The notes beneath the pieces were generated by a model. That model had not been told where the DNA came from, did no database searches, and worked only from the letters and a program-made list of their open reading frames with translations. Shown piece by piece: positions 47,908 to 58,745 of a DNA stretch of 64,000 bases; position 1 is the first letter of the stretch, and each line of letters opens with the position of its first letter. Origin of the DNA: Candidatus Liberibacter europaeus (GTDB taxonomy: Bacteria; Pseudomonadota; Alphaproteobacteria; Rhizobiales; Rhizobiaceae); assembly GCA_003045065.1 (NCBI GenBank), contig PSQJ01000001.1, positions 62,001 through 126,000 on the forward strand, written 5' to 3'. The translations under genes and the position numbers were made by a program.

Positions 47908-49308
47908 ATGGTGTATACGATTGCTATTGTCGGATCTCCTAATGTAGGGAAATCTACCCTTTTTAATCGCCTTGTTAGAAGAAAAATTGCTATTGTTGGC
48001 AACCGCCCTGGAATAACTCGTGATCGTCTATATGGAAAAGCGATAATTAATGGTGTATGTTTCAATATTGTTGATACGGGCGGAATAGAAAATGGGAACA
48101 AAAGTTCTATTGTAAAACAGGTCAACGATCAAACAGAGCTAGCAATTCGTGAAGCTGATATAATTCTATTTTTGGTTGATTCTAAAGAAGGTATCACGCC
48201 TTATGATAACTTAATAGCAAAGTTTCTACACAAAAAAAATATCCCAATTATTGTCGTTTCCAATAAGATGGAAACTCGAGTTGCCCAAAGCAATTTTTAT
48301 GATGTATTTTCCCTAGGTTTTGATGAAATAGTAGAAATTTCTGCTGAACACGGTCATGGAATACATGAACTGTGTGATGTTATTATAAAATTATTGGAGC
48401 AAAAATATCCTAATCATCAATTAGAAAAAGTCGATAACTCTAAAAATATAGATATAATATCAACTATAGATAGTGATGGTAGGAATGCACATAACTTACA
48501 TAAAAAACCTTTACGCATTGCTATAGTTGGAAGGCCAAATGTTGGCAAATCCACTCTTATAAATCGTTTTATCGGATATAATCGTCTTTTATCAGGACCT
48601 AAAACTGGGACTACTCGTGACTCAGTCACTGTTCATTGGGAATGGAAAAATCATCCAATAGAAATGATTGATACTGCAGGAGTGCGAAAACGTTCTCGTA
48701 TTATTGATCAAATAGAAAAGGCTTCTGTGAAAAATAGTTTCAAATCTGTACGTATTTGTGAAACAACAATTGTTGTTTTAGACGCCACAGTACCTTTCGA
48801 AAAACAGGATTTACGTATAGTAGATAACGTCATTAATACAGGACGAGCAGCTGTTCTTGCTTTTAATAAGTGGGATATGGTGAAAAATAGATCGCAAATA
48901 CTCCAAAATATACGGAAAAAAGCAATAAGTAATCTACCACAAGTGGGTGATATTCGCATAGAAACTATTTCGGGGCATACAGGAGAGGGTCTTGATGATC
49001 TAATGACATCTGTTTTAGAAATAAACAACCTCTGGAAAAGTCGCATTTCAACCAGCCGTCTTAATTCTTGGTTGGAAGCAGCTCAGCTAAGAAATCCACC
49101 ACCAGCAATTTCTGGTCGTCATCACCGATTAAAATACATTACTCAGATTAAGACATCTCCACCTTGTTTTATCATATTTTGTACTTATCCAAAAGAGATG
49201 GTTGAATCTTATAAAAGATATTTGATTAATAGATTGCGCATTGATTTCTCTTTATCTGGCATTCCAATTAGAATAAGTTTCAGATCATCTAAAAATCCAT
49301 ATATTTAA
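47908..49308 (+). CDS. der: ribosome assembly GTPase Der
   Basis: Double-GTPase needed for 50S maturation. 466 residues: first G domain with GSPNVGKST at 8-16 and DTGG; second with GRPNVGKST near 207 and DTAGVRKRS; a C-terminal KH-like domain ending FRSSKNPYI. Co-oriented with the YfgM-like gene 7 bases upstream. Confidence 0.97.
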   Translation: MVYTIAIVGSPNVGKSTLFNRLVRRKIAIVGNRPGITRDRLYGKAIINGVCFNIVDTGGIENGNKSSIVKQVNDQTELAIREADIILFLVDSKEGITPYDNLIAKFLHKKNIPIIVVSNKMETRVAQSNFYDVFSLGFDEIVEISAEHGHGIHELCDVIIKLLEQKYPNHQLEKVDNSKNIDIISTIDSDGRNAHNLHKKPLRIAIVGRPNVGKSTLINRFIGYNRLLSGPKTGTTRDSVTVHWEWKNHPIEMIDTAGVRKRSRIIDQIEKASVKNSFKSVRICETTIVVLDATVPFEKQDLRIVDNVINTGRAAVLAFNKWDMVKNRSQILQNIRKKAISNLPQVGDIRIETISGHTGEGLDDLMTSVLEINNLWKSRISTSRLNSWLEAAQLRNPPPAISGRHHRLKYITQIKTSPPCFIIFCTYPKEMVESYKRYLINRLRIDFSLSGIPIRISFRSSKNPYI

Positions 49309-49582
49309 AAAATGAAGTATTTCCAAATTACTAATACATCAAGTATCATTAGAATATTTTTTAATGACTACTATATTTCGCAATCAATTCAAACCATCAG
49401 CCCATAAATATATAAAAACAATTCATCTCCAAATATTTTGAGCTGTTAATCTTCATAAAAAAGCACATAGGAATACAATTCATATTAAGGAAGTAATTGT
49501 TTCATAATCCAATTTGCTATTTATAAATTGACTTCGCTAGCCATATTTGTTCAAAATAATTACAAGCTACCACTAAATAATT

Positions 49583-50293
49583 TTAAACTCGTTTAAAAGA
49601 AAGATAGGCAGTATTACGCCCTGCGTATTTAGCTTTTTCTTCGTAATAGGTAGTAATCCAACCGCTAAAAGATTTCATCCAATCTGAACTATCTTCCGCA
49701 ATCCACTGAAAAGAAGAGTGATTACAACAGTATAATAAAGTCCAATTAACGTAATGGCTAATGTCAGAAGCAAAATAAAACATACCACCTTTTTTTAAAA
49801 CCCTTGCAAAGCGATCAAGATTTTTCAGAGAAATCAATCTTCTTTTCCAATGTTTTTTTTTGATCCAAGGATCAGGATATAGAAGATAAATCACATCAAT
49901 ACAATCATTAGGAAGCCAATCCAACAAATGAATTACGTTTTTATCATACAGAAGAACATTACGTAACTTTAATTGCTCTAAGTTTTTTATACATTGTGCC
50001 ATTGAGTTGATAAATGGCTCTACCCCAATAAAACCAGCATTAGGACTGTCACTGGATCTTTTGATGAGATGTTCTCCTCTGCCAAAACCTATCTCTAATC
50101 TTACTTCATTGACAGGAATTGGAAACAACTTTTCTAGTGGAGCTGGAGGAGAAAAATCAATATCTATCTTCCAAGTCGGCAAATGATTTTTTATTAAATT
50201 AACATGAGATTCACTCAACGACCTACTACACCGACGTCCATATAATAATTCAGATGGGCTATAATTATCATTTTTATACATAAGAAGATTCAA
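49583..50293 (-). CDS. trmB: tRNA (guanine-N7)-methyltransferase
   Basis: Makes m7G46 in tRNA. 236 residues: SAM motif [11 protein letters not shown] near 68-78, [20 protein letters not shown] near 134 and a C-terminal [10 protein letters not shown]. Its start overlaps the metK stop by four bases, so the two are translationally coupled. Relatives follow with rimP-nusA; these are not here. Confidence 0.95.
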   Translation of the reverse strand: MNLLMYKNDNYSPSELLYGRRCSRSLSESHVNLIKNHLPTWKIDIDFSPPAPLEKLFPIPVNEVRLEIGFGRGEHLIKRSSDSPNAGFIGVEPFINSMAQCIKNLEQLKLRNVLLYDKNVIHLLDWLPNDCIDVIYLLYPDPWIKKKHWKRRLISLKNLDRFARVLKKGGMFYFASDISHYVNWTLLYCCNHSSFQWIAEDSSDWMKSFSGWITTYYEEKAKYAGRNTAYLSFKRV

Positions 50294-51531
50294 AAACCAG
50301 TAATATTTCTCAAAGAGTCAACTAAATTCAATGACTCCCAAGGGAAAAAACCATCTTGATCTGCATCACGTCCAAAGTGACCATAAGCAGAAGTTTTTGC
50401 GTAAATAGGTCGATTAAGATTGAGATGATCACTAATCCCAGACACAGAAAGATCCATTAATTCACTGATTACTTTTTCAATGCAAATCTCACTGATCTTA
50501 CCAGAATTATGAAGATCAACACCAATTGACAAAGGCCTTGATATTCCAATTGCATACGAAAGCTGTATAGTGCAACGCTCAGCCAAATTAGCAGCAACTA
50601 TATTCTTTGCTAAATAACGTGCCGCATAAGCAGCGGTGCGATCAACCTTTGTTACATCTTTTCCAGAAAAAGCCCCTCCTCCATGTGGAGCATATCCTCC
50701 GTAAGTATCCACAATAATTTTTCGTCCAGTTAGGCCAGCATCTCCATCAGGACCGCCAATAACAAATTTACCTGCAGGATTTATATACCAATTACAATCA
50801 GGAGATATTTTAATGCCTTCTAAAGCCATAAGAACGTATGGTTCTACGACAGAACGAACCTTATATCTATCCCACATAGGATCAAAATGTTGTGTAGATA
50901 GCACGATTGATTGAACTTCACATGGTTTACCATTCACATAACGAATGCTAACTTGGCTTTTGGCATCAGGACCTAATAAAGATACATCACCCCGATCATT
51001 TTTACGAGCATTTGCAAGAATTCGAAGAATACGATGTGCATAGTAAATAGGTGCAGGCATGAAATCAGCTGTGTCTCGACATGCATAACCAAACATAATT
51101 CCCTGATCTCCAGAACCATGATTTCTATTATCATCGACAGCATTGTCTACCCCACGTGCAATATCAACAGATTGGGAATGTAATAATATTTCAATATCAA
51201 CTGTCTTCCAGTGAAATCCGTCTTGTTCATAACCAATAGAACGTATTACTGAACGCACAACTTTTTCAAATTTATCTTTATCTACGACACTATCACCAGT
51301 TGCATTTACTGCTTTAGAAAGGCTATCCGGAAGACGAACCTCACCTGCAACTACCACCTTATTTGTCGTAACCATGACCTCACATGCAACACGAACGCTT
51401 CTAACGTCCATTTTGCTTATCATAGCCTCACGATAAACTAAATCAACAATCTCATCAGATATACGATCACATATCTTATCAGGATGCCCTTCTGAAACTG
51501 ATTCGCTCGTAAACAGATAATCTGAACGCAT
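50290..51531 (-). CDS. metK: S-adenosylmethionine synthetase
   Basis: Forms SAM from methionine and ATP. 413 residues with [18 protein letters not shown] near the N-terminus, [35 protein letters not shown] and the P-loop-like [30 protein letters not shown] before ATG is one of the strongest ribosome sites in the window. It lies between the XRE gene and trmB as in rhizobia. I recognise no SAM riboswitch in the 97-base leader. Confidence 0.97.
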   Translation of the reverse strand: MRSDYLFTSESVSEGHPDKICDRISDEIVDLVYREAMISKMDVRSVRVACEVMVTTNKVVVAGEVRLPDSLSKAVNATGDSVVDKDKFEKVVRSVIRSIGYEQDGFHWKTVDIEILLHSQSVDIARGVDNAVDDNRNHGSGDQGIMFGYACRDTADFMPAPIYYAHRILRILANARKNDRGDVSLLGPDAKSQVSIRYVNGKPCEVQSIVLSTQHFDPMWDRYKVRSVVEPYVLMALEGIKISPDCNWYINPAGKFVIGGPDGDAGLTGRKIIVDTYGGYAPHGGGAFSGKDVTKVDRTAAYAARYLAKNIVAANLAERCTIQLSYAIGISRPLSIGVDLHNSGKISEICIEKVISELMDLSVSGISDHLNLNRPIYAKTSAYGHFGRDADQDGFFPWESLNLVDSLRNITGF

Positions 51532-51628
51532 TTTTCACCTCCAAAAAGCCTCTTATGTAATAAAAAAGAATACTTATAGATATAAAGAATGATCTGAGAT
51601 TATCATTTCGGCAAATCAGCATCAAACA

Positions 51629-52060
51629 CTATTCCACCGCATCTTTTTCCTCTATAACAACCTTATCGTTTTCTATTGATACTATAGACTTTAGTAGTTC
51701 TATGATTTTCTGACGAGTCTTAACATCTTTTATACGAATAAAATATCGATTAAGTCGCAATCCTTCTGGAGAAGATAGGAAGTCTATGACACTATTTTCT
51801 TCAGATGAAAATTCTGAATTGACCGCGGGAGCAACATCAAAAAAAAAGGAAATTGGTATATCGAGTGCCTCGGAAATACTCTGAAGACGACTAGCGCCTA
51901 CCCTATTAGTTCCTTTTTCATATTTTTGAACCTGTTGAAATGTTATACCAAGACTCTCGCCAAGCTTTTCTTGGCTCATCCCCAATATTGTTCTACGCAA
52001 ACGAATTCTTTTCCCAACATTAATGTCAATTGGGTTAGGACTTTTTTTATTTCCAATCAT
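51629..52060 (-). CDS. XRE-family helix-turn-helix regulator
   Basis: 143 residues from the ATG at 52060 (AAGG upstream; a longer frame begins at 52114). The Cro/CI-type HTH is clear: RIRLRRTILGMSQEKLG then LGITFQQVQKYEKGTNRVG. An FFFD segment and a C-terminal region of unknown role follow. The gene is conserved between lnt and metK in rhizobia; target genes are unknown. Not a phage repressor by context. Confidence 0.88.
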   Translation of the reverse strand: MIGNKKSPNPIDINVGKRIRLRRTILGMSQEKLGESLGITFQQVQKYEKGTNRVGASRLQSISEALDIPISFFFDVAPAVNSEFSSEENSVIDFLSSPEGLRLNRYFIRIKDVKTRQKIIELLKSIVSIENDKVVIEEKDAVE

Positions 52061-52268
52061 AAATACAGCCTTAAATAAAATATACGTGTTAAACAAATAA
52101 ATATTTCTCTTCACTCCTTGTGAGAAATTACTATAAACATATGAAATAAATAAGATCAGTTAATGAAGCCGAAAAATAAAACAGGCACAATTCATATATA
52201 TAAAAAATCAATCATCAATTATTCTGATAGAAAACAGATACATATCCAACCACGCCTCTCTAATTTTC

Positions 52269-53846
52269 TTACACAACTATAACAGCTAAAATCAACAAAA
52301 TGAACTCAATAATCCAAAAATTTTTCATTCTAATTTCAGAATGAATGGTATTTCTTACTGTAGATTGTAAGTGTATGTCAATGGCTGCACTTCTATCAAT
52401 ATTCAAAGAAGCAATAAGTTGACCCCTTGAATCAAAAAAGGCAGAAATCCCATTGTTTTCAACTCTAATTAACGGTAACCCAACCTCTACAGCTTGAACT
52501 CTTGAATGTCTAAAAATCTGATAGGCTCCTCCAAAATTGTTTTTCAACCAATAATCATATGTCAAGTTCACAATCGCATTAGTTGATGAACGATTGTTAT
52601 CAATATCATGATTTGATAGTATTTCCGAAAAAATACGAGGATGTATATTTACATCTTCAGATAATGATAATACTGACTTATTAGGAGAAGATAAATAATC
52701 TATTAAAAAATGTAAAAGATCAAAATTTAATTCCCCCAAAAATTTTTTATATGGTAAATATTCAAAAAACGGTAGCGTATGTTTTGTATTGGAAGAAGTT
52801 ACAATCTTACCATTACTATCTAAAACATAGATTGATTTGTAGAAATTATTTTGTCCATTAGAAGTTACCCGCTCCATCCGTGTAGATCCAAAAATTAATA
52901 ATTGTCCTTTCTTAAGAACGCCAGATATACGATTTAACGTCTGAGGACTGTCTACAATATCTAAAAAAGGGCTAACATCTGCCCAAATAATAATAGAAGG
53001 ATCAATCTGTCCTAAATCAACGGGAAGAGAAGTTAGAGATAAATATCGCTCTAAAATCTTCTCCGGTTTTTCTTTAGTTTTAAAATTAATTCCAGGTTGC
53101 ACCATACGTATAACAGGCATTTTTTTTTCATCTTTTTGTGAAAGGTCTGAATCATTTCCTAATCTCCATGCGCCATATACGACATGCAATGTTAAAAGAA
53201 TGCTGGAAATAGAAACGCCCACCTTCATGCCCTGCCGCGTTCCAAATAATGCAGGCGATGAAAAACAGAACACGCTCAAAGAATTCATCCCAAACAATCC
53301 AATCCAATGAACAGATTGCATCATCACAGGTACTGGCATAGCTGCATATCCTATAGAACCCCATGTTCCTCCGCCCATAAACCAACTTCGCAACCACTCA
53401 CAAAGTCCAAAAGAACACGCAATGATACAAATACGACCTACACCGTCATACCATAAAAATGAAGATAAAGACGTAGCTATTCCATAAAAAATAGCAAAAA
53501 AAATGGGTATGCTAACAAATAAAAGAATAATACCCCACGAAGGCAAAACGACACTATTTTGCTCTATTAGGATATCTTTTATCCACCATAGACCTGCGAT
53601 AAAATATCCAATGCCAAAAGACCATCCTACCACAAAAGATGATAGAACCCTGCCTATGGAATATACTCTTCCAGTACCCGAAGAAATACCATCAAGCAAC
53701 CATATTAATAATGTAAAAGATATAAAAGAGGCAATAAACAAATCACTTGGAGGCATAGCAAAACTGCCAATAACCCCAGCCGAGATTGCAATGAAATATC
53801 GCCTAATTCCTGCTAAAAGCATGACTTTGCCGGCTGTATTGTCCAA
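52269..53846 (-). CDS. lnt: apolipoprotein N-acyltransferase homologue, catalytic residues lost
   Basis: 525 residues with the Lnt layout: N-terminal membrane spans up to about 225, then a nitrilase-like periplasmic domain and a final membrane helix. Lnt normally adds a third acyl chain to lipoproteins using a Glu-Lys-Cys triad. Here the Glu position reads Asp290 in IIIWADVSPF, the Lys is kept (Lys355) with Glu362 in FFEYLP, but the Cys-Tyr-Glu motif is replaced by NIHPRIF, with His402 where Cys should be. No Cys exists in the whole nitrilase domain. The frame is intact, so this looks like an altered or inactive enzyme rather than a broken gene. TTG start behind GGAG. Confidence 0.88.
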   Translation of the reverse strand: MDNTAGKVMLLAGIRRYFIAISAGVIGSFAMPPSDLFIASFISFTLLIWLLDGISSGTGRVYSIGRVLSSFVVGWSFGIGYFIAGLWWIKDILIEQNSVVLPSWGIILLFVSIPIFFAIFYGIATSLSSFLWYDGVGRICIIACSFGLCEWLRSWFMGGGTWGSIGYAAMPVPVMMQSVHWIGLFGMNSLSVFCFSSPALFGTRQGMKVGVSISSILLTLHVVYGAWRLGNDSDLSQKDEKKMPVIRMVQPGINFKTKEKPEKILERYLSLTSLPVDLGQIDPSIIIWADVSPFLDIVDSPQTLNRISGVLKKGQLLIFGSTRMERVTSNGQNNFYKSIYVLDSNGKIVTSSNTKHTLPFFEYLPYKKFLGELNFDLLHFLIDYLSSPNKSVLSLSEDVNIHPRIFSEILSNHDIDNNRSSTNAIVNLTYDYWLKNNFGGAYQIFRHSRVQAVEVGLPLIRVENNGISAFFDSRGQLIASLNIDRSAAIDIHLQSTVRNTIHSEIRMKNFWIIEFILLILAVIVV

Positions 53847-53926
53847 TTTAAATTCTCCAATATATACAAAAGTAACAATGAAAAATTACGCTAAAATAAT
53901 CTAGTCATAATATTCACTGTTTTGAC

Positions 53927-54892
53927 CTATCTATTAGAATGAAGAATATTCTTAATACGGACACGACGAACACAACGAACATCTGAATCTATTATGAGAA
54001 TCTCAAATCCAGGAATTTCTCGAATAACTTCACCTTGAACTGGTATACGATCTAAAACCGAAAAAATCAGCCCCCCTAGACTATCTACATCCTGTCCAAA
54101 TTTGAATACATTACAATCTTTTCCCATAACTTTTGCCAATTCTTCCAAATCAGCACGAGCATCTACTATAAAAGTATGGTCGGAAACCGCAGAAATCATT
54201 TCTTTTCTACTATTATGTTCGGATTTTATATGCCCTATAAAAAATGCGACTATATCTTCATAAGAAACGAGACCTTCTGTTCCACCGTGCTCATCTATTA
54301 CAAGAGCTATGTGTAAACGACTTTCCTGTATTTTACATAGCAAATCAGATGCCAACATAGATGAAGGTACGAAAAGAGTTTCTTTTATGAGATTTGATTC
54401 AGCTAGTGTCACACTTAAATTGGTGTTTTTAATATCATCATAATAACTTGCAATATGCGCTAAAAAATCGCGCATATGTACCATACCTCTAGGATTATCC
54501 AGACTTCCCTGGTATACAGGCATCCAAGATCTATCAAACTTCTTAAATAACATCATCACTTCATAGATCGTAGAATTGTTATCCACAGCATCTATGCTAG
54601 CACGAGGAATCATAATATCGTCAATGCGAGTCTCACGAAATCGCACAAAATTCTTAAAAAGTTCTTTCTCTATTGGAGATATAATCCCAAGCACAGAATA
54701 GTCTATGTTCTCTGCATAATCATCCTTTTGATTTGATTGATTTGAAATTGCTTTCCAAATTTTTTGGAATATCCGTAGAATACTACCCCAAAAAATAACA
54801 AAAAACATCTTAGATCTACGTGCTGATAAACTCACGCATTTCTTACTTTTTATCTTCGTATTCTCAGACAAATTTGTTTTAAAATCGCTCAT
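53927..54892 (-). CDS. corC: CorC/TlyC-like CBS-domain protein
   Basis: 321 residues. A tandem CBS pair lies at about 90-220 (RIDDIMIPRASIDAVD, RSWMPVYQGSLDNPRG, HIALVIDEHGGTEGLVSYEDI), and a CorC_HlyC domain runs from about 230 to the end. Usually annotated as a hemolysin-like or magnesium/cobalt efflux accessory protein. It lacks membrane spans. Between ybeY and lnt as in most proteobacteria. Confidence 0.92.
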   Translation of the reverse strand: MSDFKTNLSENTKIKSKKCVSLSARRSKMFFVIFWGSILRIFQKIWKAISNQSNQKDDYAENIDYSVLGIISPIEKELFKNFVRFRETRIDDIMIPRASIDAVDNNSTIYEVMMLFKKFDRSWMPVYQGSLDNPRGMVHMRDFLAHIASYYDDIKNTNLSVTLAESNLIKETLFVPSSMLASDLLCKIQESRLHIALVIDEHGGTEGLVSYEDIVAFFIGHIKSEHNSRKEMISAVSDHTFIVDARADLEELAKVMGKDCNVFKFGQDVDSLGGLIFSVLDRIPVQGEVIREIPGFEILIIDSDVRCVRRVRIKNILHSNR

Positions 54893-54917
54893 AATTTAAA
54901 GTTATTTTATTCCCACA

Positions 54918-55415
54918 TCAATATGCATATGGATCATTTACCCCGAGATCAGCCAGGATAGATATTTCCAATTCTTCCATTACACAAGCATCATCATCAT
55001 CTACATGATCATAACCTAATAGATGTAAAAAACCGTGTACAATCATATGAGTTAAATGATCTTCAAATTTCTTCTCTAATAAATTTGTTTCTTTCTTTAT
55101 TACTTCATAAGCGAGAATTATATCACCTAACATTGGACCTAAACAATCACCAGATAATGCAAAAAAAGACGGAAAAGATAACACATTTGTCGGCTTGTTT
55201 ATCCCTCGACATTCAGTATTTATTTTTTTAATCCCATTAGAATCAGTAAATACAAGAGATATTTCAATAAAATCTAAAAAATATTTCACTTTATTGGATA
55301 TAAGATAAAATACAGTTCTAGAAAAAATATTTTCACATAACGCATTTAAATCAATATCTTGCCTCCAATAATCGCTTTTTACAGCAATCCGCAAATCTAT
55401 CCTAGGAGAATTCAT
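54918..55415 (-). CDS. ybeY: endoribonuclease YbeY (16S rRNA maturation)
   Basis: Zinc-dependent RNase acting on the 16S 3' end and in 70S quality control. 165 residues; the metal site HMIVHGFLHLLGYDH near 125-139 is complete, preceded by TNVLSFP. phoH, which normally precedes it after miaB, is absent: only 270 spacer bases lie in between. Confidence 0.95.
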   Translation of the reverse strand: MNSPRIDLRIAVKSDYWRQDIDLNALCENIFSRTVFYLISNKVKYFLDFIEISLVFTDSNGIKKINTECRGINKPTNVLSFPSFFALSGDCLGPMLGDIILAYEVIKKETNLLEKKFEDHLTHMIVHGFLHLLGYDHVDDDDACVMEELEISILADLGVNDPYAY

Positions 55416-55685
55416 CTATTTCACATTCCTAGACAAAAATACACCATAAAATAATTAATTTATTCGAACACAATACAAAGTTGCACGATAAAACCACCTA
55501 AAAAACACATCCATATAACAATCAATCTTTCATATATCAATATATGTAAAATATATACTGTCTCAATTGAAAATTTTTAATTAAATTTATTGCAACATAT
55601 TTCCTGATAATATCCATAGAAAAAACATTAAACCATAGTTAAATAAAAAAACCTAACTAATTATTCTATAAAATAAGATCATGTT

Positions 55686-57074
55686 CTATGCTACTGTCTC
55701 ACCATACAATGTACTCGTTTTAATATCTATGATGCGAATTTTAACAATATCTCCAATATTATAATTCTTTGCATCAAATACCACAGATTGCAGCCATGGG
55801 GATCGTCCTATAAGCTGTCCAATTTTTTTTCCTTGTTTTTCTACTAGAACTTCTACTATTTTACCGACGCAAGATTTATTAAAAAAGACTTGTTGTTCGC
55901 GAAGCTTTTCCTGTAAACGCAATAATCTTTCTGTTTTGACGCTATCATCAATTTGATTCAACATATTAGCGCTTGGAGTACCAGGACGCGGAGAATATTT
56001 AAAAGAAAAAGATTGTGAATAACCTACTCTATCAACAAGATTCATTGTCTCTTCAAAATCATCATCTGTTTCTCCAGGAAATCCAACAATAAAATCACTA
56101 GAAATTGCAATATTAGGACGAACTGATCTAATTTTATCAATTATTTGTAGGTAATATTTTGCAGTATGTCGCCTATTCATAGATTGCAACATCTTATCTG
56201 AACCAGATTGAACTGGTAAATGAAGATACGGCATAAGAATATCCAAATCACCATGCGCTTGTATCAAACTTTCATTCATATCCCTAGGATGACTAGTTGT
56301 ATATCTTAGTCTTGTTAAGCCATTAATATTAGATAAAGCATATAGCAAATCACTAAATTTACATTTTTGTCCATACAAATCTTTTCCAGACCAAGCATTT
56401 ACATTCTGTCCTAGCAAAGTAATTTCTCGAACACCCTGATCAACTAATTTACGAGCCTCTTCAACAACCTGAGACAATGATCGTGAAAGTTCAGCTCCGC
56501 GAGTATAAGGAACTACACAGAATGTACAAAACTTATCACAGCCTTCTTGTATTGTTAGAAAAGAAGAAACTCCTCGCTTACTATTATAACCACCATCAAC
56601 AATAGAAAGACGTTCAAACTTATCTTCTACAGAATAATCGGTTTCTACTACTCTCTTACCAAGACGAACACTTTCTAACAACTCTGGCAAACGATAATAC
56701 GTCTGAGGGCCAACTACTATATTAACAATAGGAACACGACGTAAAATTTCCTCTCCTTCAGCTTGAGCTACACATCCTGCTACTACAATTATTATGTCTT
56801 TACCCTTCTTTATACGATTAGACTTTAATTTTCTTAATCTTCCCAAAGATGAATAAACTTTTTCAGCCGCTTTTTCTCGTATATGACAAGTATTTAGAAC
56901 CACAAGATCTGCATCATCTATAGAGTCCGCACGTCCATATCCCTTAGCAAAAAACATATCTTCCATACGCAAAGAATCATATACATTCATTTGACAGCCA
57001 TAACTCTTAACAAAAAATCTTTGCGGAAAGATATTTTGATCAACTAATTGCAATACCATATTTAGAACACCCAT
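55686..57074 (-). CDS. miaB: tRNA-2-methylthio-N6-dimethylallyladenosine synthase
   Basis: Radical SAM methylthiotransferase modifying A37. 462 residues: UPF0004 domain with [19 protein letters not shown] and VAGCVAQ; radical SAM motif [17 protein letters not shown] near 180; C-terminal TRAM domain. An ATG at codon 6 is an alternative start. In rhizobia rimI and fur lie between tsaB and miaB and phoH follows miaB; all three are missing here. Confidence 0.96.
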   Translation of the reverse strand: MGVLNMVLQLVDQNIFPQRFFVKSYGCQMNVYDSLRMEDMFFAKGYGRADSIDDADLVVLNTCHIREKAAEKVYSSLGRLRKLKSNRIKKGKDIIIVVAGCVAQAEGEEILRRVPIVNIVVGPQTYYRLPELLESVRLGKRVVETDYSVEDKFERLSIVDGGYNSKRGVSSFLTIQEGCDKFCTFCVVPYTRGAELSRSLSQVVEEARKLVDQGVREITLLGQNVNAWSGKDLYGQKCKFSDLLYALSNINGLTRLRYTTSHPRDMNESLIQAHGDLDILMPYLHLPVQSGSDKMLQSMNRRHTAKYYLQIIDKIRSVRPNIAISSDFIVGFPGETDDDFEETMNLVDRVGYSQSFSFKYSPRPGTPSANMLNQIDDSVKTERLLRLQEKLREQQVFFNKSCVGKIVEVLVEKQGKKIGQLIGRSPWLQSVVFDAKNYNIGDIVKIRIIDIKTSTLYGETVA

Positions 57075-57275
57075 AATTTATAATAGCAAGATAATTTATA
57101 CGATAAGATACCATGAACTAAGCTATCATACGAACAAAAAATAGGCTTAAATATCTCATTTGAGAAATTTAATTTCTCAAAGAAATTATTTTAAAGTTTA
57201 TAAACTACAAATCATACATTCGGACAATAGTATATCTCTAAACAATCTTCATATACCTAATGTAAACTGTTTTCA

Positions 57276-57893
57276 TTAAAAATGCCGCAAATAAATAGGT
57301 GATGGAGAAATATGATTTTTTATAAGACCTAATCTAGCCAAAACATCAATAGGCAAGGTGTCAACTTCCTCTTTAATTCCATTTATAGCAGAAACACCAG
57401 ATCCAATTACCTCACCCTCAAAACTTTCAACTTCACAACGAGCCTGACCGTAATTTAAAAGAATAGGATCGGATAAAGGCACTCCTTCTTTAGAAAACCT
57501 CTGAAGACAAACCTTTTCAAACAATAGATTCACTAAAACCATCACAGGACTATTGGAATCAACATCCAGATGCGAACGAGCCAAAACTTCTAAATTACTA
57601 ACTCCACAGGATGGCTTATCCAAAACCAATGAAAAACCCCGAGCTACAGCCACTGATACCCGTGTCCCAGTAAATGACCCTGGGCCTAATGAGGTTACAA
57701 TACGATCAATTCTAGTGATATCTATCGCAGAATCTTTTAAAACAGAATCTATAGCTTGAATCAAGTGTTCAGCATGCCCTCGACCCAAAGTTTTTAAAAA
57801 AGAACCTAATATACAATCATTTTTCCCGTCGTAAACAGCAACGGAGCAATTAGATCCTGTCGTATCAAGTGCCAAGACTATCACAAAAAACAT
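57276..57893 (-). CDS. tsaB: tRNA threonylcarbamoyladenosine biosynthesis protein TsaB
   Basis: Partner of TsaD in t6A37 synthesis. 205 residues of ASKHA fold: LALDTTGSNCSVAVYD, GRGHAEHLIQAIDSVL, TSLGPGSFTGTRVSVAVARG. It begins 6 bases after the nifU-like stop, with AAGAG upstream, so the two are co-transcribed. rimI, the usual next gene, is missing. Confidence 0.92.
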   Translation of the reverse strand: MFFVIVLALDTTGSNCSVAVYDGKNDCILGSFLKTLGRGHAEHLIQAIDSVLKDSAIDITRIDRIVTSLGPGSFTGTRVSVAVARGFSLVLDKPSCGVSNLEVLARSHLDVDSNSPVMVLVNLLFEKVCLQRFSKEGVPLSDPILLNYGQARCEVESFEGEVIGSGVSAINGIKEEVDTLPIDVLARLGLIKNHISPSPIYLRHF

Positions 57894-57899
57894 CCACTC

Positions 57900-58472
57900 T
57901 TAAACTATACGAATATCATTTACTTCAGGAACAAAATGATTTAGCAGATTCATCACCCCATACTTGATAGTTGAAGTAGCAGAAGGACATCCCGAGCAAG
58001 ATCCCATCATCGTTAAAAATACGATGCCATCTTTATATCCTTTAAAAACTATATCGCCTCCATCTTTGGCTACTGCAGGACGCACATGTTTGTCTAAAAT
58101 ATCTTTTATTCGAGTTACAACTACACTATCAATTGTAGCAAAACCACAATCCTCAACATCATTCTTAACACCATCTTCTACACTATAACCATCGGTAATA
58201 ACAGGATCACCAGATATAAAGTGTTCCATAATTACACCAAGAATAGGCGGTCTGAGATTGCTCCAATCACATTTTTTTTTTGCAACAGTTATAAAATCAT
58301 ATCCTAAATAAACGGACGAAACTCCTGAAACTGCAAAAATTCGAGATGCCAGAGGAGATATAACAGATTCATCTGCATTAGAAAAATGAACTGTGCCATT
58401 GGGAAGAACAACTCGCCCTGGAATAAATTTCATGGTATCGGGATTAGGTGTAGACTCAGTCTGTATAAACAT
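57900..58472 (-). CDS. NifU/NFU1-family Fe-S cluster scaffold
   Basis: 190 residues from the ATG at 58472, where MFIQTESTPNPDTMKF matches the family N-terminus (a longer frame starts at 58520). An N-terminal Nfu domain is followed by the C-terminal NifU-like domain with the cluster-binding motif GSCSGCPSATSTIKYG near the end. It probably carries [4Fe-4S] clusters to targets such as MiaB or lipoyl synthase. The pairing with tsaB is rhizobial. Confidence 0.92.
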   Translation of the reverse strand: MFIQTESTPNPDTMKFIPGRVVLPNGTVHFSNADESVISPLASRIFAVSGVSSVYLGYDFITVAKKKCDWSNLRPPILGVIMEHFISGDPVITDGYSVEDGVKNDVEDCGFATIDSVVVTRIKDILDKHVRPAVAKDGGDIVFKGYKDGIVFLTMMGSCSGCPSATSTIKYGVMNLLNHFVPEVNDIRIV

Positions 58473-58745
58473 AATAACCCACTTGTCGAAATTAGATCTA
58501 TGATGCTGATATGATAACAAAAAACGTTAAAACAACATCCAAATTACCGCTAGCATATCACAACATGTAGTTCAAAAACAACAGCCCTGAATAACGCCTA
58601 TTAATTGACAATAAAATAACTTTTGCAACCCAAGGCAAAGATCAATCATTGAATGAAATTCATAAAAATGTTTCTTGTGTCGCTACAATTCCTCATATGA
58701 TCACATTCACATGTTATACCTCTAGCACATTTTCATAGCACAATG

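Noticed and set aside
48708..49046. 112-codon minus-strand frame in der
   Set aside because: Antisense shadow of a clear Der GTPase.
51532..51628. SAM riboswitch in the metK leader
   Set aside because: Only 97 bases between the XRE stop and metK; I could not match a SAM-II, SAM/SAH or SAM-I core.
53503..53904. 133-codon plus-strand frame across the lnt start
   Set aside because: Antisense shadow of the lnt membrane domain, rich in Pro/Lys/Ile without any family pattern or ribosome site.
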